The notes under the pieces: model-generated
Seen by the model: only the letters and a program-made list of their open reading frames with translations
Told to the model about the DNA's origin: nothing
Database searches by the model: none
Shown here: piece after piece, positions 11,630 through 22,757 of the stretch
Layout: the number at the start of each line of letters is the position of its first letter
How positions within the stretch are numbered: the first letter of the stretch is position 1
NCBI GenBank assembly: GCA_039654915.1
Contig: CM077600.1
Span: 78,315,992-78,379,991 of the forward strand
DNA: 64,000 nt
Direction: 5' to 3'
From: Aquilaria yunnanensis
Lineage: Eukaryota > Streptophyta > Magnoliopsida > Malvales > Thymelaeaceae
Position numbers and translations under genes: made by a program

Positions 11630-12692
11630 GCAGGAGTTCAAGGAGTAAAGCAAAAGTTTTTTAGGGAGTGGAAGTGGATCACAGAAAGGATATCAAAAGA
11701 GGCTGAGAGAGGAAATTGAACCCAGTGGAGGAAAGAAAGGAAGTAAGAAAGAAAAGGGGCCACAGTAGTATTGCCCTCAGTGCACTGCTTATGGGAAGTT
11801 TTATGGCAACAGGCCGTGCTTTAAACTTACAAGTGGATGCCACAAGTGTTGAGCCCCAGATCACTGGCTGAGGGTCTGTCCTAAAAGAGGGGATGAAAAG
11901 AGAATGCTAGGGAGGTACAACTCTAGAGGCCCTGGTGAGCAAATACCTAAGCCACAGTTGAAGACAAATGCGCCTAGCCCAGGGAGAAGGCAAGCACCTA
12001 GGCTACCTCAAGATCAGAGGAGGCCGAATGCAACCCCTGGTAGGGTGTTTTAGTTGGAGACCTAAAAAAAGGTTCAGGAAGCACCAGAGGCCGAGGCAAT
12101 TAGAAAAGAAACTAATCAATAAAAGACTAGTAGGAGAGCCTTGAAAGGTACTATTTACTTTAATGGCCAGTTAGTGTTTGCACTATTTGATACTAGAGCT
12201 TCGTTGTCCATAATTTCTGCTAGCTAGATTAAGACCATGAACTTAGAAGTAAAGTACATGGAAAACATGTATTTGGTTAAAACTGCGGGCAATGAAGTCT
12301 TATTTACATATCACATAGTTGAAAATTGTGTGATTCAGAAAGACAAGCTGAAACTGAGAGCAGACTTAATAGTGCTAGACACTTATAATTATGATGTGAT
12401 ATTAGGCATGAACTACCTAAGTGAGAATAAGGTGGTTATAGATTGTCATGCTAGACAATTGTTGATGCCTGGTTGTAAACCATATCAATTGGATAAATCA
12501 CTAGAGTTAGCCTTGGACTACCAGGTAGAACTATTAAAACTGATAACTCTAGAAAATGAATGTGAATGCCTAGAACTAAATGAACAAGGAGTGGCTAGTG
12601 AACATAGGAAGATACCTATAGTTCAGGACTTCCCAGGGGTTTTCCCTACAGACCTACCAGGACTGCCACCCATGAGAGAAGTGGAGTTTTGA
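11630..12692 (+). pseudogene. Gypsy fragment C1: gag end and protease
   Basis: Plus-strand fragment starting next to element A without an LTR of its own. It encodes the gag knuckle region (CHKC, a TGA where Gly is expected, APDHWLRVC around 11840-11895), a basic linker, then the protease with LFDTRASLSIIS around 12185-12215. The DTG motif reads DTR, so the protease is dead. A 151-codon open segment (12237-12692) carries YDVILGMNYLSEN and the lead-in to RT (FPGVFPTDLPGLPP). The knuckle and protease resemble those of element D, so this is a Tekay-like relic. Confidence 0.8.
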
Positions 12693-12702
12693 AATCAGAC
12701 TG

Positions 12703-13365
12703 GTGCCAGGAGTAGCACCAGTGTCTACTGCTTCATATAGGATGGCATTACCTAAATTGGTAGAACTAAGGAAGCAATTAGATCAATTGCTTAAGAAAGG
12801 GTTCATCAAACCTAGTGTGTCTCCTATACTGTTTGTGAAGAAGAAGGATGGAACTCTTAGGCTTTGTATAGATTACAAAAAAGTTAATGCCTTGACCATT
12901 AAGAACAAGTACCCCCTTCCAAGAATTGAAGATCTATTTGATCAGTTAAAAGGAGCAAAGATATTCTCTAAAATAGATCTAAGATCTGCCTATTTCCAGC
13001 TAAGGGTTAAGGAGGAGGACATACCTAAGACTACTTTCAGGACTACGTATGTACACTTTGAAAATACAGTGATGCCATTTAGGCTCACAAATGCACCTGA
13101 ATTTTTCATGTATCTAATGCAAAGGGTGTTCAGAGCATACCTAGACCACTTTATGGTGGTTTTTATTGACCATATTCTAGTATACTCCAAAGATGAGGAA
13201 ACTCATATAAAGCACCTGAGGATGGTGATTGGCTTACTCCAAGAACATATGCTTTATGGGAAACTTAGCGAATGTAAATTCTAGACTCAAGAAATTGGGT
13301 TCCTGGGTCATGTGATTAATGATCAAGGATTAGCTATGGATCCTAAAAAGGTCAGATGAATCTTG
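12703..13365 (+). pseudogene. Gypsy fragment C1: reverse transcriptase, truncated
   Basis: A 193-codon open segment (12703-13284) with [45 protein letters not shown] and FIDHILVYS. The second catalytic Asp of FIDD is His, and the usual LTNAPATF reads LTNAPEFF. A stop replaces the Trp or Cys after SECKF, and the frame continues (QEIGFLGHVIND...) to about 13360, where sequence similarity ends. RNase H and integrase are missing. The D-to-H change would abolish polymerase activity. Confidence 0.85.
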
Positions 13366-14251
13366 GGTTAGAAACAACCCCAGAATGTGCTACTCGAGGG
13401 CAATAACATTTTGCATGATTGAGTAGTAACCTCTAGCTCCCACAGCTTTGAGGATTTGCCTCATCTCATGCCTTAAGCCTCTAAAAAATCTCTTAGTGTT
13501 CAACTTCTCCTGCCCATCATATTGTGCAGTATATTTGATCAGGCTATTGAATTTCTACTCATACTCCATAACACTAAGGGCTCCCTGCTCTAGCTGATCG
13601 AATTCCAACTGTTTTTGATCTTTTTGGGCCTTACTTACATACTACTGCTGGAAGACTTGGAGAAAGTCTGCCCACCTCATGGACCTCCTCCTAGCAGGTG
13701 GCCTCCTCTGGTTCCTCTCCTGGTATGTCCTTTGTATAGCCGTCCACCATAATTCTGCATTTCTTTCCAGCCTAAAGGTGGCTAGAAGAACCTTCTGAGT
13801 TGAGGACACATCCATCCTCTCAAATATCTTCGCTACTTGGTACACCTAGAACTCAGCTTCATCTAGGTCACATCCACCCCAAAATATTGGAGGTTTTAGT
13901 GCTAGGAATCGCTGCAATTGGCCCTCCTTTAAGCCACCCCTTCTGGACCTTTCTTCTTTGACTTCCATGTCTTGGGCTCCACCTATAGATGGTCTTCCTC
14001 TAGCTATAATCTTAGTAGGAGGCTCAGTCCTCCTTCAAGATGTATAAGTGTCTAGCTCCTACACTTCTGGACTCTCTTCCACCTCAACTCTTGGCTCTTG
14101 TCTGACCTCTGACCTCATCCTCCTAGCCCTGGGGTGCCTCCTCTCTTCATCCCCATCATCTTCCCCTTGATTTCCTCTGTTCTTGCGGGACTGATCATAA
14201 TTCACTGGTTCTTTTCTAGGCCTTCTAGTTTTTCTACCTTCACCTTCAAAG
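13366..14251 (-). pseudogene. Gypsy fragment C2: gag
   Basis: Minus-strand gag fragment facing fragment C1. It includes a 67-codon open segment (13642-13845) with VLLATFRLERNAELWW and RWADFLQVFQQ, typical of the Ty3/gypsy gag domain, continued by degraded EYE.KFNSLIKY and FFRGLRHEMRQIL toward lower coordinates. An upstream basic and acidic N-terminal part reaches 14251, where LTR-B2 begins. No LTR or PBS remains. The abrupt switch of strand at about 13366 is a rearrangement breakpoint. Confidence 0.72.
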
Positions 14252-15609
14252 TGTTCGGTTTAGGGAGCCAAACAGCGCAGCAGAATTTAACTGAAACCCT
14301 CCAGGATCCAAGTGAAACAGGGTAAACCGGGTGTTCAAAAATTTTCATACGTAATTTTTGGTTGAGATCTCTCAGTCAACTGTAGAGTCAAATCAGAAAA
14401 CCTGAACAGTTGATGTGTTCAATCTCTCTATGGTATCCACACAAGCCTCTCGAGATCACCACGCTTCCACCATGTCCCGGTAGATGCGTTTCTCTTGTAC
14501 TCACAGTGCTAGCTTGCGTCCTCTAAGGAATTGCAAGAGAAAAGTACGGCTGTCCTTTTTGGGAGGCTAGGGCAAGAAGACCTGCGAATTTCCCACTAAA
14601 AGTTGTATTTATAGTGAGACTCAACTTCTAGGCCTAATGGGTTTCAAAGCCCTAATCCAATTAGGCTTTAATTTCGGGCTTAATAATGGCTCAACTCTTG
14701 GGCCCATTATTAATACGAAATTATTGTGAAACCATAACCCAAATAATTAGCCCATGCACTCTAATGATCCAAATAGCTCTATGTGTGCAACCCAATAGGC
14801 TCTTATCATGTTGGCAATGATCATAAATGACATTTATGATCATAAGCAATGAGCCGTGTCTATCAATACATCATTGCTACCCAAGTGACAAGATTGTCGG
14901 TGATTCGACTAAACCTTTATGATTATCACTGATATATGCTATTGTCCCTTTGTCCAAGATATCAAGACTAAGCACGAGACATGGACTGCGTCACCCTCGT
15001 ATAGCCCAATCTTTGGTTTCTAAATTATCGAGTAGACCAACTTAAACTGATGACATTGATATCGTATATCAACTCATCCGGGCATGGCCATGCATTTTTC
15101 TAAGTCTCACTCTATCAAGGGGCCCGAAGATATCACTCCCGTTACATAGGAGGGACAAATCCCATCTTGATCATACAAATCCCTCCGCATGTTATGTGGC
15201 ATACCCAATGACCTCCTTCAAGTTCACTCAGTCACGAGCAACAAAGAAAAGTATCAAAGTATGTGACTCACATGTAGGGAACCTTGATGATCTTACTCGA
15301 AGGACTACATATACCATGATCACTAACAGAATCACTTATGACACTCATATAACGATCCATGTAAGGTTCTCCTGGTGGGTCGGTCCAGTACACAAGTTCT
15401 CCAACTTGTACCCATATGTAGACTACATATCTCATATTAGTCTCCACATATGCTTATCGTTATGTATTATTGTAACCCGCTCCACAATAATACTAGACCA
15501 GGGATGTTTAAGAATATCATTATTCTAGAGTTACAATTATGTTTGTTAAGTTACGCAGAAACAAAAGAACAAACATAATTGCTGGATTAGTGCCTTAATA
15601 CAATATCAT
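14252..15609 (-). repeat. LTR-B2: copia LTR of a second sublineage, missing its last ~60 bp
   Basis: Begins TGTTCGGTTTAGGGAGCC and follows the LTR-B consensus to about 15609, then jumps back about 550 bp in LTR coordinates. Diagnostic sites (GACTACATATC; GGGATGTTTAAGAA) match LTR-B1, not the copia element's own 5' LTR. No TSD is shared with the far end of the copia element (CAAAG against GCTTC). Confidence 0.82.
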
Positions 15610-16190
15610 TGATATCATATATCAACTCACTCTATCCAGGGACCCGAAGATATCACTGCCGTTACATAGGAGGGACAAATGCCATCTTGGTCATACAAAT
15701 CCCTCCGCATGATATCTGGCATACCCAATGACTTCCTTCAAGTTCACTTAGTTACGAGCAACAAAGGAAAGTATAAAAGTATGTGACTCACATATAGGGA
15801 AGCTTGATGATCTTAGGTCGAAAGACTACATATACCTTGATCACTAAGAGAATCACTTATGACACTCATATAACGATCCATGTAGTGTTCTCATGGTGGG
15901 TCGGTCCAGTACACAAGTTCTCCAACTTGTACCCATATGTAGACTAGATATCTCATATTAGTCTCCACATATGCTAGTCATTATGTATTATTGCAACCCA
16001 CTCCACAATAATACTAGACCAGGGACATTTGAGAATATCATTATTCTAGGGTTACAATTATTTTTATTACATTACGCAGAAACAAAAGAACAAACATAAT
16101 TGTTGGATTAATGCCTTAATAAAATATCATGACTCAATGTGAAAAAAATACAATCATCTCATGATTGGCTTTTTGGGCATAACACTAACA
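15607..16190 (-). repeat. Truncated 3' LTR of copia element B
   Basis: Repeats the second half of the LTR-B consensus and ends AACACTAACA next to the copia polypurine tract. Its diagnostic bases (GACTAGATATC; GGGACATTTGAGAA) match the 5' LTR at 21338-22757. It lacks about 31 bp near 15630, between CTCA direct repeats. Confidence 0.82.
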
Positions 16191-16202
16191 ATCTCCGACA
16201 TG

Positions 16203-16840
16203 CACTAAAAGCCAACTATCCAAGTATCTAATACCGATGGACCTAGATTGGCTATCATGCTTCTGCTGCGTAAGGGGCTTTGTCAGTGGATCAGCAATGT
16301 TGCTGTCTGTTGAATTCCTGCATATCCTTACGTCACCCCTCTCGACGATCTCCCTGATGAGATGAAAGCGTCGGAGTATGTGTTTGGATCACTGGTGAGA
16401 TCGAGGTTCCTTAGCCTGTGCGATTGCTCCATTGTTGTCACAATAGAGCTCTATCGGGTCGGCAATGCTTGGAACCACTCCAAGTTTGGTGATGAACTTC
16501 TTGATCCAAACTGCCTCCTTCACAGCATCAGAGGGGGCAACGTACTCAGATTCTGTTGTAGAGTTAGCTACTGTCTCTTGCTTTGAACTCTTCTAGCTCA
16601 TAGCACCACCACCAATACAAAACACATAACCAGATTGCAATCTAAAATCATCCTTATCAGATTGGAAGCTTGCATCGGTGTAACCCCTTACAACGAGCTC
16701 ATCTTCCCCTCCAAAGACCAAGAATGAATCCTTAGTCCTTCGTAAGTACTTAAGGATGTTCTTAACAGCTTTCCAGTGACTCTCACCAGGGTTCGATTGG
16801 TACCTACTCATCATGCTCAAAGCATATGAGACATCGAGAT
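16203..16840 (-). pseudogene. Element B RNase H
   Basis: Minus-strand C-terminal pol domain. It has YQSNPGESHWKAVKNILKYL and GYTDASFQSDKDDFRLQSGY (16593-16820) then, after a stop, the degraded tail with TTESEYVA, the CDNNGAI-type segment and ADPLTKPL near the 3' LTR. These are copia RNase H motifs. It is in frame with the RT segment (16845-17681); single stops break the frame at about 16844 and 16593. Confidence 0.83.
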
Positions 16841-16844
16841 AAGT

Positions 16845-17681
16845 TCATATCATGGCATACATGATAGATCCAATTGCTGAGGCATATGGAATCTTACTCA
16901 TGCGCTCTTTCTCCTCGGGTATACTTGGACACTGAGATCTAGAAAGAGTTATACCATGTGACATGGGCAAGAATGCTTTCCTAGAATATTGCATGCTAAA
17001 CCTCTTTAGCACCTTGTCAATGTATGTACTTTGACTTAGTCCAAGAAGCTTTCTAAATCTATCTCTATAGATCCTGATGCCTAACACATAGGCTGCTTCA
17101 CCGAAGTCCTTCATAGGGAAACATTTCCCTAGCCAAGTCTTCACAGACTGTAGCTCAGGAATGTCATTCCTGATGAGTAGTATGTCATCTACATACAACA
17201 CCAAGAAGACAATAGTGCTCCCACTAACCTTCTTGTAGACACAAGGTTCATCTTCATTTTTGATAAAACCAAACTCTTTGATTACTTCATCAAAACGAAG
17301 ATTCCAACTTTGAGAAGTTTGCTTCAATCCATAAATGGACCTTTGTAACTTGCACAATTCATTGGCATTCTCAGGAGTGACAAAACCCTCAGGTTGTGTC
17401 ATGTACACATCCTCAAGTAGCTTTCCATTTAGGAATCCAGTTTTGACATCCATTTGCCATATCTCATAATCATAGTGTGCAGCAATAGCGAACAAAATTT
17501 GGATGGATTTAAGCATATCAACTAGTGAAAAAGTTTCATCATAGTCAATACCATGAATTTGCTTGAAACCTTTTGCAACCAATCGTCCCTTAAAGGTAAT
17601 CACATTACCATCCATGTCAGTTTTCTTCTTGAAAACCCATTTGCACCCTATGGGTTTTACCCCTTCAGGTGGGTCAACCAA
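16845..17681 (-). CDS. Element B reverse transcriptase (278-codon open segment)
   Basis: Copia RT. It begins with PPEGVKPIGCKWVFKKK, includes RLVAKGF.Q..GIDY.ETFS, MDVKTGFLNG (the usual A replaced by G), QPEGFV, LQRSIYGLKQTSQSW, the catalytic LYVDDILLI and ends SAIGSIMYAMI. The YVDD active site is intact. It is one segment of a polyprotein, in frame with 17685-18203 above and RNase H below, separated by stops. It would synthesise element cDNA in virus-like particles, but with the surrounding breaks it is unlikely to be made as a functional polyprotein. Confidence 0.85.
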   Translation of the reverse strand: MVDPPEGVKPIGCKWVFKKKTDMDGNVITFKGRLVAKGFKQIHGIDYDETFSLVDMLKSIQILFAIAAHYDYEIWQMDVKTGFLNGKLLEDVYMTQPEGFVTPENANELCKLQRSIYGLKQTSQSWNLRFDEVIKEFGFIKNEDEPCVYKKVSGSTIVFLVLYVDDILLIRNDIPELQSVKTWLGKCFPMKDFGEAAYVLGIRIYRDRFRKLLGLSQSTYIDKVLKRFSMQYSRKAFLPMSHGITLSRSQCPSIPEEKERMSKIPYASAIGSIMYAMI

Positions 17682-17684
17682 AGT

Positions 17685-18458
17685 CTATACTTGGTTTTCA
17701 TACATGCATTCCATCTCGGATTTCATGGCCACTAGCCACTTCTCAGAGTTAGGCCCCGACATAGCTTGTTGGTAGGTTGTGAGCTCATCCTGATCCATGA
17801 GCATCACATCACCGGTGTGAGTCACGAGAAATCCATATCTCTCGGGCTCACACCGAATCCTACGAGACCTATGTGGGCTCTGTGCTGCAGGAACAGACTC
17901 TTGAACCACAAGATCTTGTGGTGTCTCTTTAGGTTCCATTTCAGGTTCGATGTCTCCTTGTTGTTCTTGAATTTCTTCAAGTTCTACTTTCCTCCCACTA
18001 GTTCCTTTAAAGATAAACTCTTTCTCTAAAAAGACACCAGCTCGAGCAACAAATACTTTTTTCTCAGAAGGATTGTAGAAATAGTAACCCTTTGTTTCTT
18101 TGGGATACCCAACAAAAAGGCATTTTTGAGATTTGGGCCCTAGTTTGTCAGAGGATTGACGTTTCACATAAGCATCACAGCCCCAACTCTTCATAAAAGA
18201 CAAATTGGGATGCCTCCCACTCCATATCTCATATGGTGTCTTTTGAACCGATTTAGATGAAACTCAGTTTAGTGTAAAAGCGGCTGTCTCTAGAGCATGT
18301 CCCCAAAAGGAGTTTGGAAGGTCAGCTTGACTCATCATAGAGTGAACCATGTCTAACAGAGTTCAATTTCTCCTTTCAAATACACCATTCCATTGAGGTG
18401 TACCTAGTGGAGTGAGTTGTGATACTATACCACAATCCTTTAGATAGTCAAGGAATTT
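17685..18458 (-). pseudogene. Element B integrase C-terminal region and IN-RT linker
   Basis: A 172-codon open segment (17685-18203) with the copia IN C-terminal signature KSWGCDAYVKR, KCLFVGYPKETKGYYFY and VFLEKEFI, then an acidic, Gln-rich linker (EEIQEQQGDIEPEMEPKETPQ) and RSRRIRCEPERYGFL, which leads into RT. Bases 18204-18458 cover the rest of the core (the WGEA.. and GRTPYE regions) with stops. Same frame as the RT. Confidence 0.82.
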
Positions 18459-19201
18459 TCAATCCAAGTACTCTCCACCTCGATCTGATCGAAGCACTTT
18501 GGTACTCTTCCCGAGTTGATTCTCTACTTCAGTCTTGAATTCTTTGAACTTTTCAAAGGATTCTGACTTGTGTCTCACGAGATACACATAGCCATATCTG
18601 CTGAAGTCATCAGTGAAAGTAATGAAGCATTGAAAAGCTCCTCTAGCATGTGTAGACATAGGGCCACATACATCACTATGTATGAGTCCTAGTAAGTCAT
18701 TAGCCCTTTCACTTTGCCCTCTGAATGGGGCTTTTGTCATCTTGCCCAACAAACATGACTCAGATGTCTATATGATTCAAAATCAAATGAATCCAAGAGT
18801 CCATCCTTACGGAGCTTGGATATGCGGGTCTCATTTATATGGCCCAAGCAACAGTGCCAGAGATAGGTCGGGTTTGAATCATTTAATCTGACCTTCTTGG
18901 TATTCACATTATAGATTGGATCTTTGAGGTCTAGAACATACAACCCATTGCTAAGTTGAGCACTACCATAAAAGATTTCATTCAAATAAATAGAACAACA
19001 TTTGTCCTTTATTATAAATGAAAAACCTTTCTTGTCCAAACAAGAAATAGAAATCAAATTTCTACTAATAGTAGGCACAAAGTAGCCATTGTCTAATTCT
19101 AAATCTAATCCACTAGGTAAAGTGAGAACATAAGTCCCTATGGCTAAGGCAACAACCCTTGCTCCATTTCCAACACGTAGGTCCACTTCACCTTGGGCCA
19201 A
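18459..19201 (-). pseudogene. Element B GAG-pre-integrase and integrase core
   Basis: Minus strand 18737-19201 encodes the GAG-pre-integrase domain (LDLELDNGYFVPTISRNLISI, ending in a LWHCCLGHINETRISKL zinc-binding half). Then 18459-18752 encodes the core: LLGLIHSDVCGPM with catalytic Asp, FITFTDDFSRYGYVYL, KVLRSDRGGEYLD with the second Asp and the DRGGEY signature. A frameshift lies at about 18740-18752 where the two open segments overlap out of frame. Integrase joins element cDNA to host DNA. Confidence 0.85.
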
Positions 19202-19802
19202 TCTTTTACTTCTACTTGGAACCTACATATTTGCATAAATCTGAGATCCACATCAAGTATCCAATACCCAAGATGAGGAAGTAGAAAAGTTAGCCTCTAT
19301 AACAAAGATAGCTAAAGTGGAAGTCTTACTTCCCTTTTCCTTAGCAAGTTCTTCAAGATAGAGCTTGCAGTTACGCTTCCATTGTCTAGGTTGCTTACAA
19401 TGGAAGCACTCCCCTTCCTTTTCCACACCACCCTTTGGTTTCAGTGCAGCTGAAGAAGAATTAGCATTGACTTTCCATTAGCTTTATCCTTCTTCTTGTT
19501 GGCTTTTCCCTTTCCTTTGCCCTTTTGAACCACCAAAATGGGCTTAGCCTTCTTAAGGTTTTACTCAGTAGTTTTCAACATGTAGAGCAATTCAGGGAGG
19601 GACTTGTCAAGGTCGTTCATGTTATCAGCTCTTGGAGCAGTGGCAGCAGGCTCATTCGGAATAGGCTGCTCTAGGAGATAAGCTTTCTCTCTTGCTTGAG
19701 GACTATCCTCAAGTTTCGGTACCATTTGAGAAAGTTGGTCCCATTCAGTTTTTCCTTCTCAAGGAGCAATCGCAACGAAAGTGTTGATGTGTTTTGTGCC
19801 AT
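19202..19802 (-). pseudogene. Element B gag with internal deletion
   Basis: Starts at ATG 19802-19800 (MAQNTSTLSLRLLLEKEKLNGTNFLKWYRNLRIVLK, quoted in part), reaches an EPAATAPRAD segment after a frameshift, then jumps straight to NMNDLDKSLPELLYMLKTTE, the far end of the gag domain. In related copia gag proteins about 100 residues separate these parts, so a central deletion is inferred from family knowledge. The knuckle near 19400-19450 reads CFHCKQPRQWKRNC, with Gln where CCHC has His. The protein is not functional. Confidence 0.72.
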
Positions 19803-21324
19803 GGTTATCTACAACAATAAATATGCAGTGTAAGAGCCATGTATTTTAATTCATTTAATAAGGACTTTTATTAAATGATACTCCCACTATTTTCCTCAAA
19901 ATAATAACCCTCGATATTATTTCGGAACACCTCAGCGCTAAGGTATTCTAGTGGGCCAAGATCCATATTTGACCACAACCTGAGTCAGCTTTGGATTTTC
20001 TCTCAAGTTGCAGCTATTTAGGTAGGCAACTCTTTGCCAATTGCATCTTATGCAACTCTTGGATAGTTGGGTCAACAACACTTGTCCAAGCTCATCTCAT
20101 GAACTTAAGCCCCACTTTATGCCTCTAAGTCCCTAATCCTATTAGGATGACTTAGTTAAGTCGAACCCAAAGTTAGCAGTTTGGATATCACTATTATCCC
20201 ATCGTGCCTTACCAAGATGAACATAGGTGCTTTGCTTTGGCAAACCCACCTAATGTTGATCAAAGTCTTGACGAGTGCCAATATTTGGAACGCATCACAT
20301 TTAATGACTTAATATTTGTTTGAGGGATTTTTCTTTTGATCTCACCAATTTGTTATCTCCGGTTGTCTTATACATGCATCACATACAAATATAAAACATG
20401 CATCTCGTGCTTACAAGAAAGTAAACGTGACATGGTTATAGCCCAAACTATGCGATATTCTCAAGCCGATGAGAATATCATAAAACCCTAAGAAAAGAAA
20501 AGGGTCTTCACAAGCTCCTTCTCTTCCTTTCTTGGTTGCTCTTTTGTTGTCACCTCCTTGGACATACCACCCTGGATGATCCTTTGACATACCACCTTGG
20601 ATGATCCCATAATGTACCATTACATTAATAATAGAAACCTTGAGTTACATTCGAGGGGAGTAAGGTGAGAAGAGAATGTACAATGAAAGTAAGAAGAGAA
20701 GGCACGACTCGCAGGCCGTATTTACAAGTACAACCAATCAAGGGCTATAACCATGCACCATGCTTCAACCATCAATCAGCATAACATGCCAAATCTCATT
20801 CAACAAATGCATGCCAATTTTCATGAGTTGATTAACCAGTTTTATTTATGTGGCCCTTTGCATACGGCGGTCCCGTTGGTCGGTCAACGGGCAGTGGTTT
20901 CATTGACCGGTCAGCAGATGGGGTCAAGGGGAGCCACCTTTGGGGGAGCGGCCCCCGGCACAAAAAATTGTCTTACAATTGCTTTGCCCGAGATCCTGTA
21001 TTTCGACAAAGTAGGCACCCCAGACTCCTCCATTCGAGCCACCAAAACTACCTTACTTTCGGTGCCCGAATAGGCCGAATCCGAACCAAGCTAGGGTTTT
21101 TGCAACTATTGCAAGAATCCTAATCCATATAAGTATCTCATACCTATCAATTTTAGGTTAATCTCATTAACCAATTAGTGTCATTGCTTCATATATGTCA
21201 TATGATCCTTACGAGTTCCGATTTCATGCATCATGAATCAATCTAATTAATCATCGCCGAAAGCAGTCGAACACATAACATCATGTGATTCAACATTCAT
21301 GCCCGATTTAAGGTTCAACCAGTA
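19803..21324 (-). other. Untranslated leader of element B
   Basis: 1.5 kb between PBS and gag start with no recognisable domain and only chance short ORFs. The region near 20870-20930 is locally GC-rich and contains related GGTCGGTCAACGG and GACCGGTCAG strings. The 5' splice or packaging signals expected in a leader cannot be identified by eye. Confidence 0.6.
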
Positions 21325-21336
21325 GCTCTGATACCA
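21325..21336 (-). other. Primer binding site of element B
   Basis: The minus strand reads TGGTATCAGAGC, complementary to initiator tRNA-Met, one base from the LTR end at 21338. Confidence 0.92.
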
Positions 21337-21337
21337 C

Positions 21338-22757
21338 TGTTGGGTTTCGGCAGGCAAACAGCATAGCAGAATTTAACCGAAACCCTCTAAGATCCAAGTG
21401 AAACAAGGTAAACTGGGTGTTGGAAAATTTTCATAACTAATTTTTGATTGAGATCTCTCACTCAACTGTAGAGTTGAATCATAAAACCTGAACAGTTGAT
21501 GTGTTCAAACTCTCTATGGTATCCACACGAGCCTCTCGGGATCACCATGCTTCCACCACATCCCGGTAGATGCGTTTCTCTAACGTTCGCAGTGCTAGCT
21601 TGCGTCCTCCAAGGAATTGCAAGAGAAGAGTGCGACTGTCCTTTTTGGGAGGCTAGGGCAAGGAGACCTGCAAAATTTTCACTAAAAGTTGTATTTATAG
21701 TGAGACTCAACTTCCAGGCCTAATGGGTTTCAAAGCCCTAATCCAATTAGGCTTTAATTTCGGGCTTAATAATGGCTCAACCACTGGGCCCATTATTAAT
21801 ATGAAATTATTGTGAAACCAAAACCCAAATTATTAGCCCATGCACTCTAATGATCCAAATAGCTCTATGTGTGCGACCCAATAGGCTCTTACCACATTGG
21901 CAATGATCATAAATCACATTTATGATCATAAGCAATGAACGGTGTCTAGCAACACATCATTGCTACCCAAGTGACAAGATTGTCGATGATTCGACTAAAC
22001 CTTTGTGATCATCACTGATATATGCTATTGTCCCATTTGTCCAAGATATCAAGACTAAGCATAAGACATGGAATGTGTCACTCTCGTATAGCCCAATCTT
22101 TGGTTTCTTGATTACTGAGTAGACCAACTTAAACTGATGACATTGATATCGTATATCAACTCATCCGAGCATGGCCATGCATTTTTCTAAGTCTCACTCT
22201 ATCAAGGGGCCCGAAGATATCACTCCCATTACATAGGAGGGATAAATCCCATCTTGATCATACAAATCCCTCCGCATGATATGTGGCATAACCAATGACC
22301 TCCTTCAAGTTCACTCAGTTATGAACAACAAAGGAAAGTATCAAAGTATGTGACTCACATGTAGGGAACCTTGATGATCTTAGGTCGAAGGACTACATAT
22401 ACCATGATCACTAAGAGAATCACTTATGACACTCATATAACGATCCATGTAGTGTTCTCATGGTGGGTCGGTCCAGTACACAAGTTCTCCAACTTGTACC
22501 CATATGTAGACTAGATATCTCATATTAGTCTCCACATATGCTAGTCATTATGTATTATTGCAACCTGCTCCACAATAATACTAGACCAGGGACATTTGAG
22601 AATATCATTATTCTACGGTTACAAGTATGTTTATTACGTTACGCAGAAACAATAGAACAAACATAATTGCTGGATTAATGCCTTAATAAAATATCATGAC
22701 TCAATGTGCAAAAAATACAATCATCTCATGATTGGCTTTTTGGGCACAACACTAACA
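21338..22757 (-). repeat. LTR-B, 5' LTR of element B (1,420 bp)
   Basis: TGTTGGGTTTCGGC...AACACTAACA, the most intact LTR of the copia family in the window. It borders LTR-D directly at 22758, truncating that LTR. The inverted-repeat cluster is at 21903-21929 and the TATA box at 21691-21700. Confidence 0.93.
21691..21700 (-). promoter_or_regulatory. Probable TATA box of LTR-B
   Basis: The sense strand reads CTATAAATAC. It is conserved in all LTR-B copies, for example 58329-58338 on plus, and sits about 350 bp before the 3' end of the LTR in sense orientation, suggesting transcription starts roughly 30 bp downstream. Confidence 0.65.

Larger units (their letters stand above)
15607..22757 (-). 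mobile_element. Element B: Ty1/copia (Tnt1/Tork-like), degenerate
   Basis: Minus-strand copia element with 5' LTR at 21338-22757, PBS at 21325-21336, a long leader, gag, GAG-pre-integrase, integrase, RT, RNase H, a polypurine tract (minus-strand GCATGTCGGAGA at 16191-16202) and a truncated 3' LTR. The domain order with integrase before RT is diagnostic of Ty1/copia. The left end is fused to another LTR copy, so no TSD remains. Gag has an apparent internal deletion. Confidence 0.9.
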
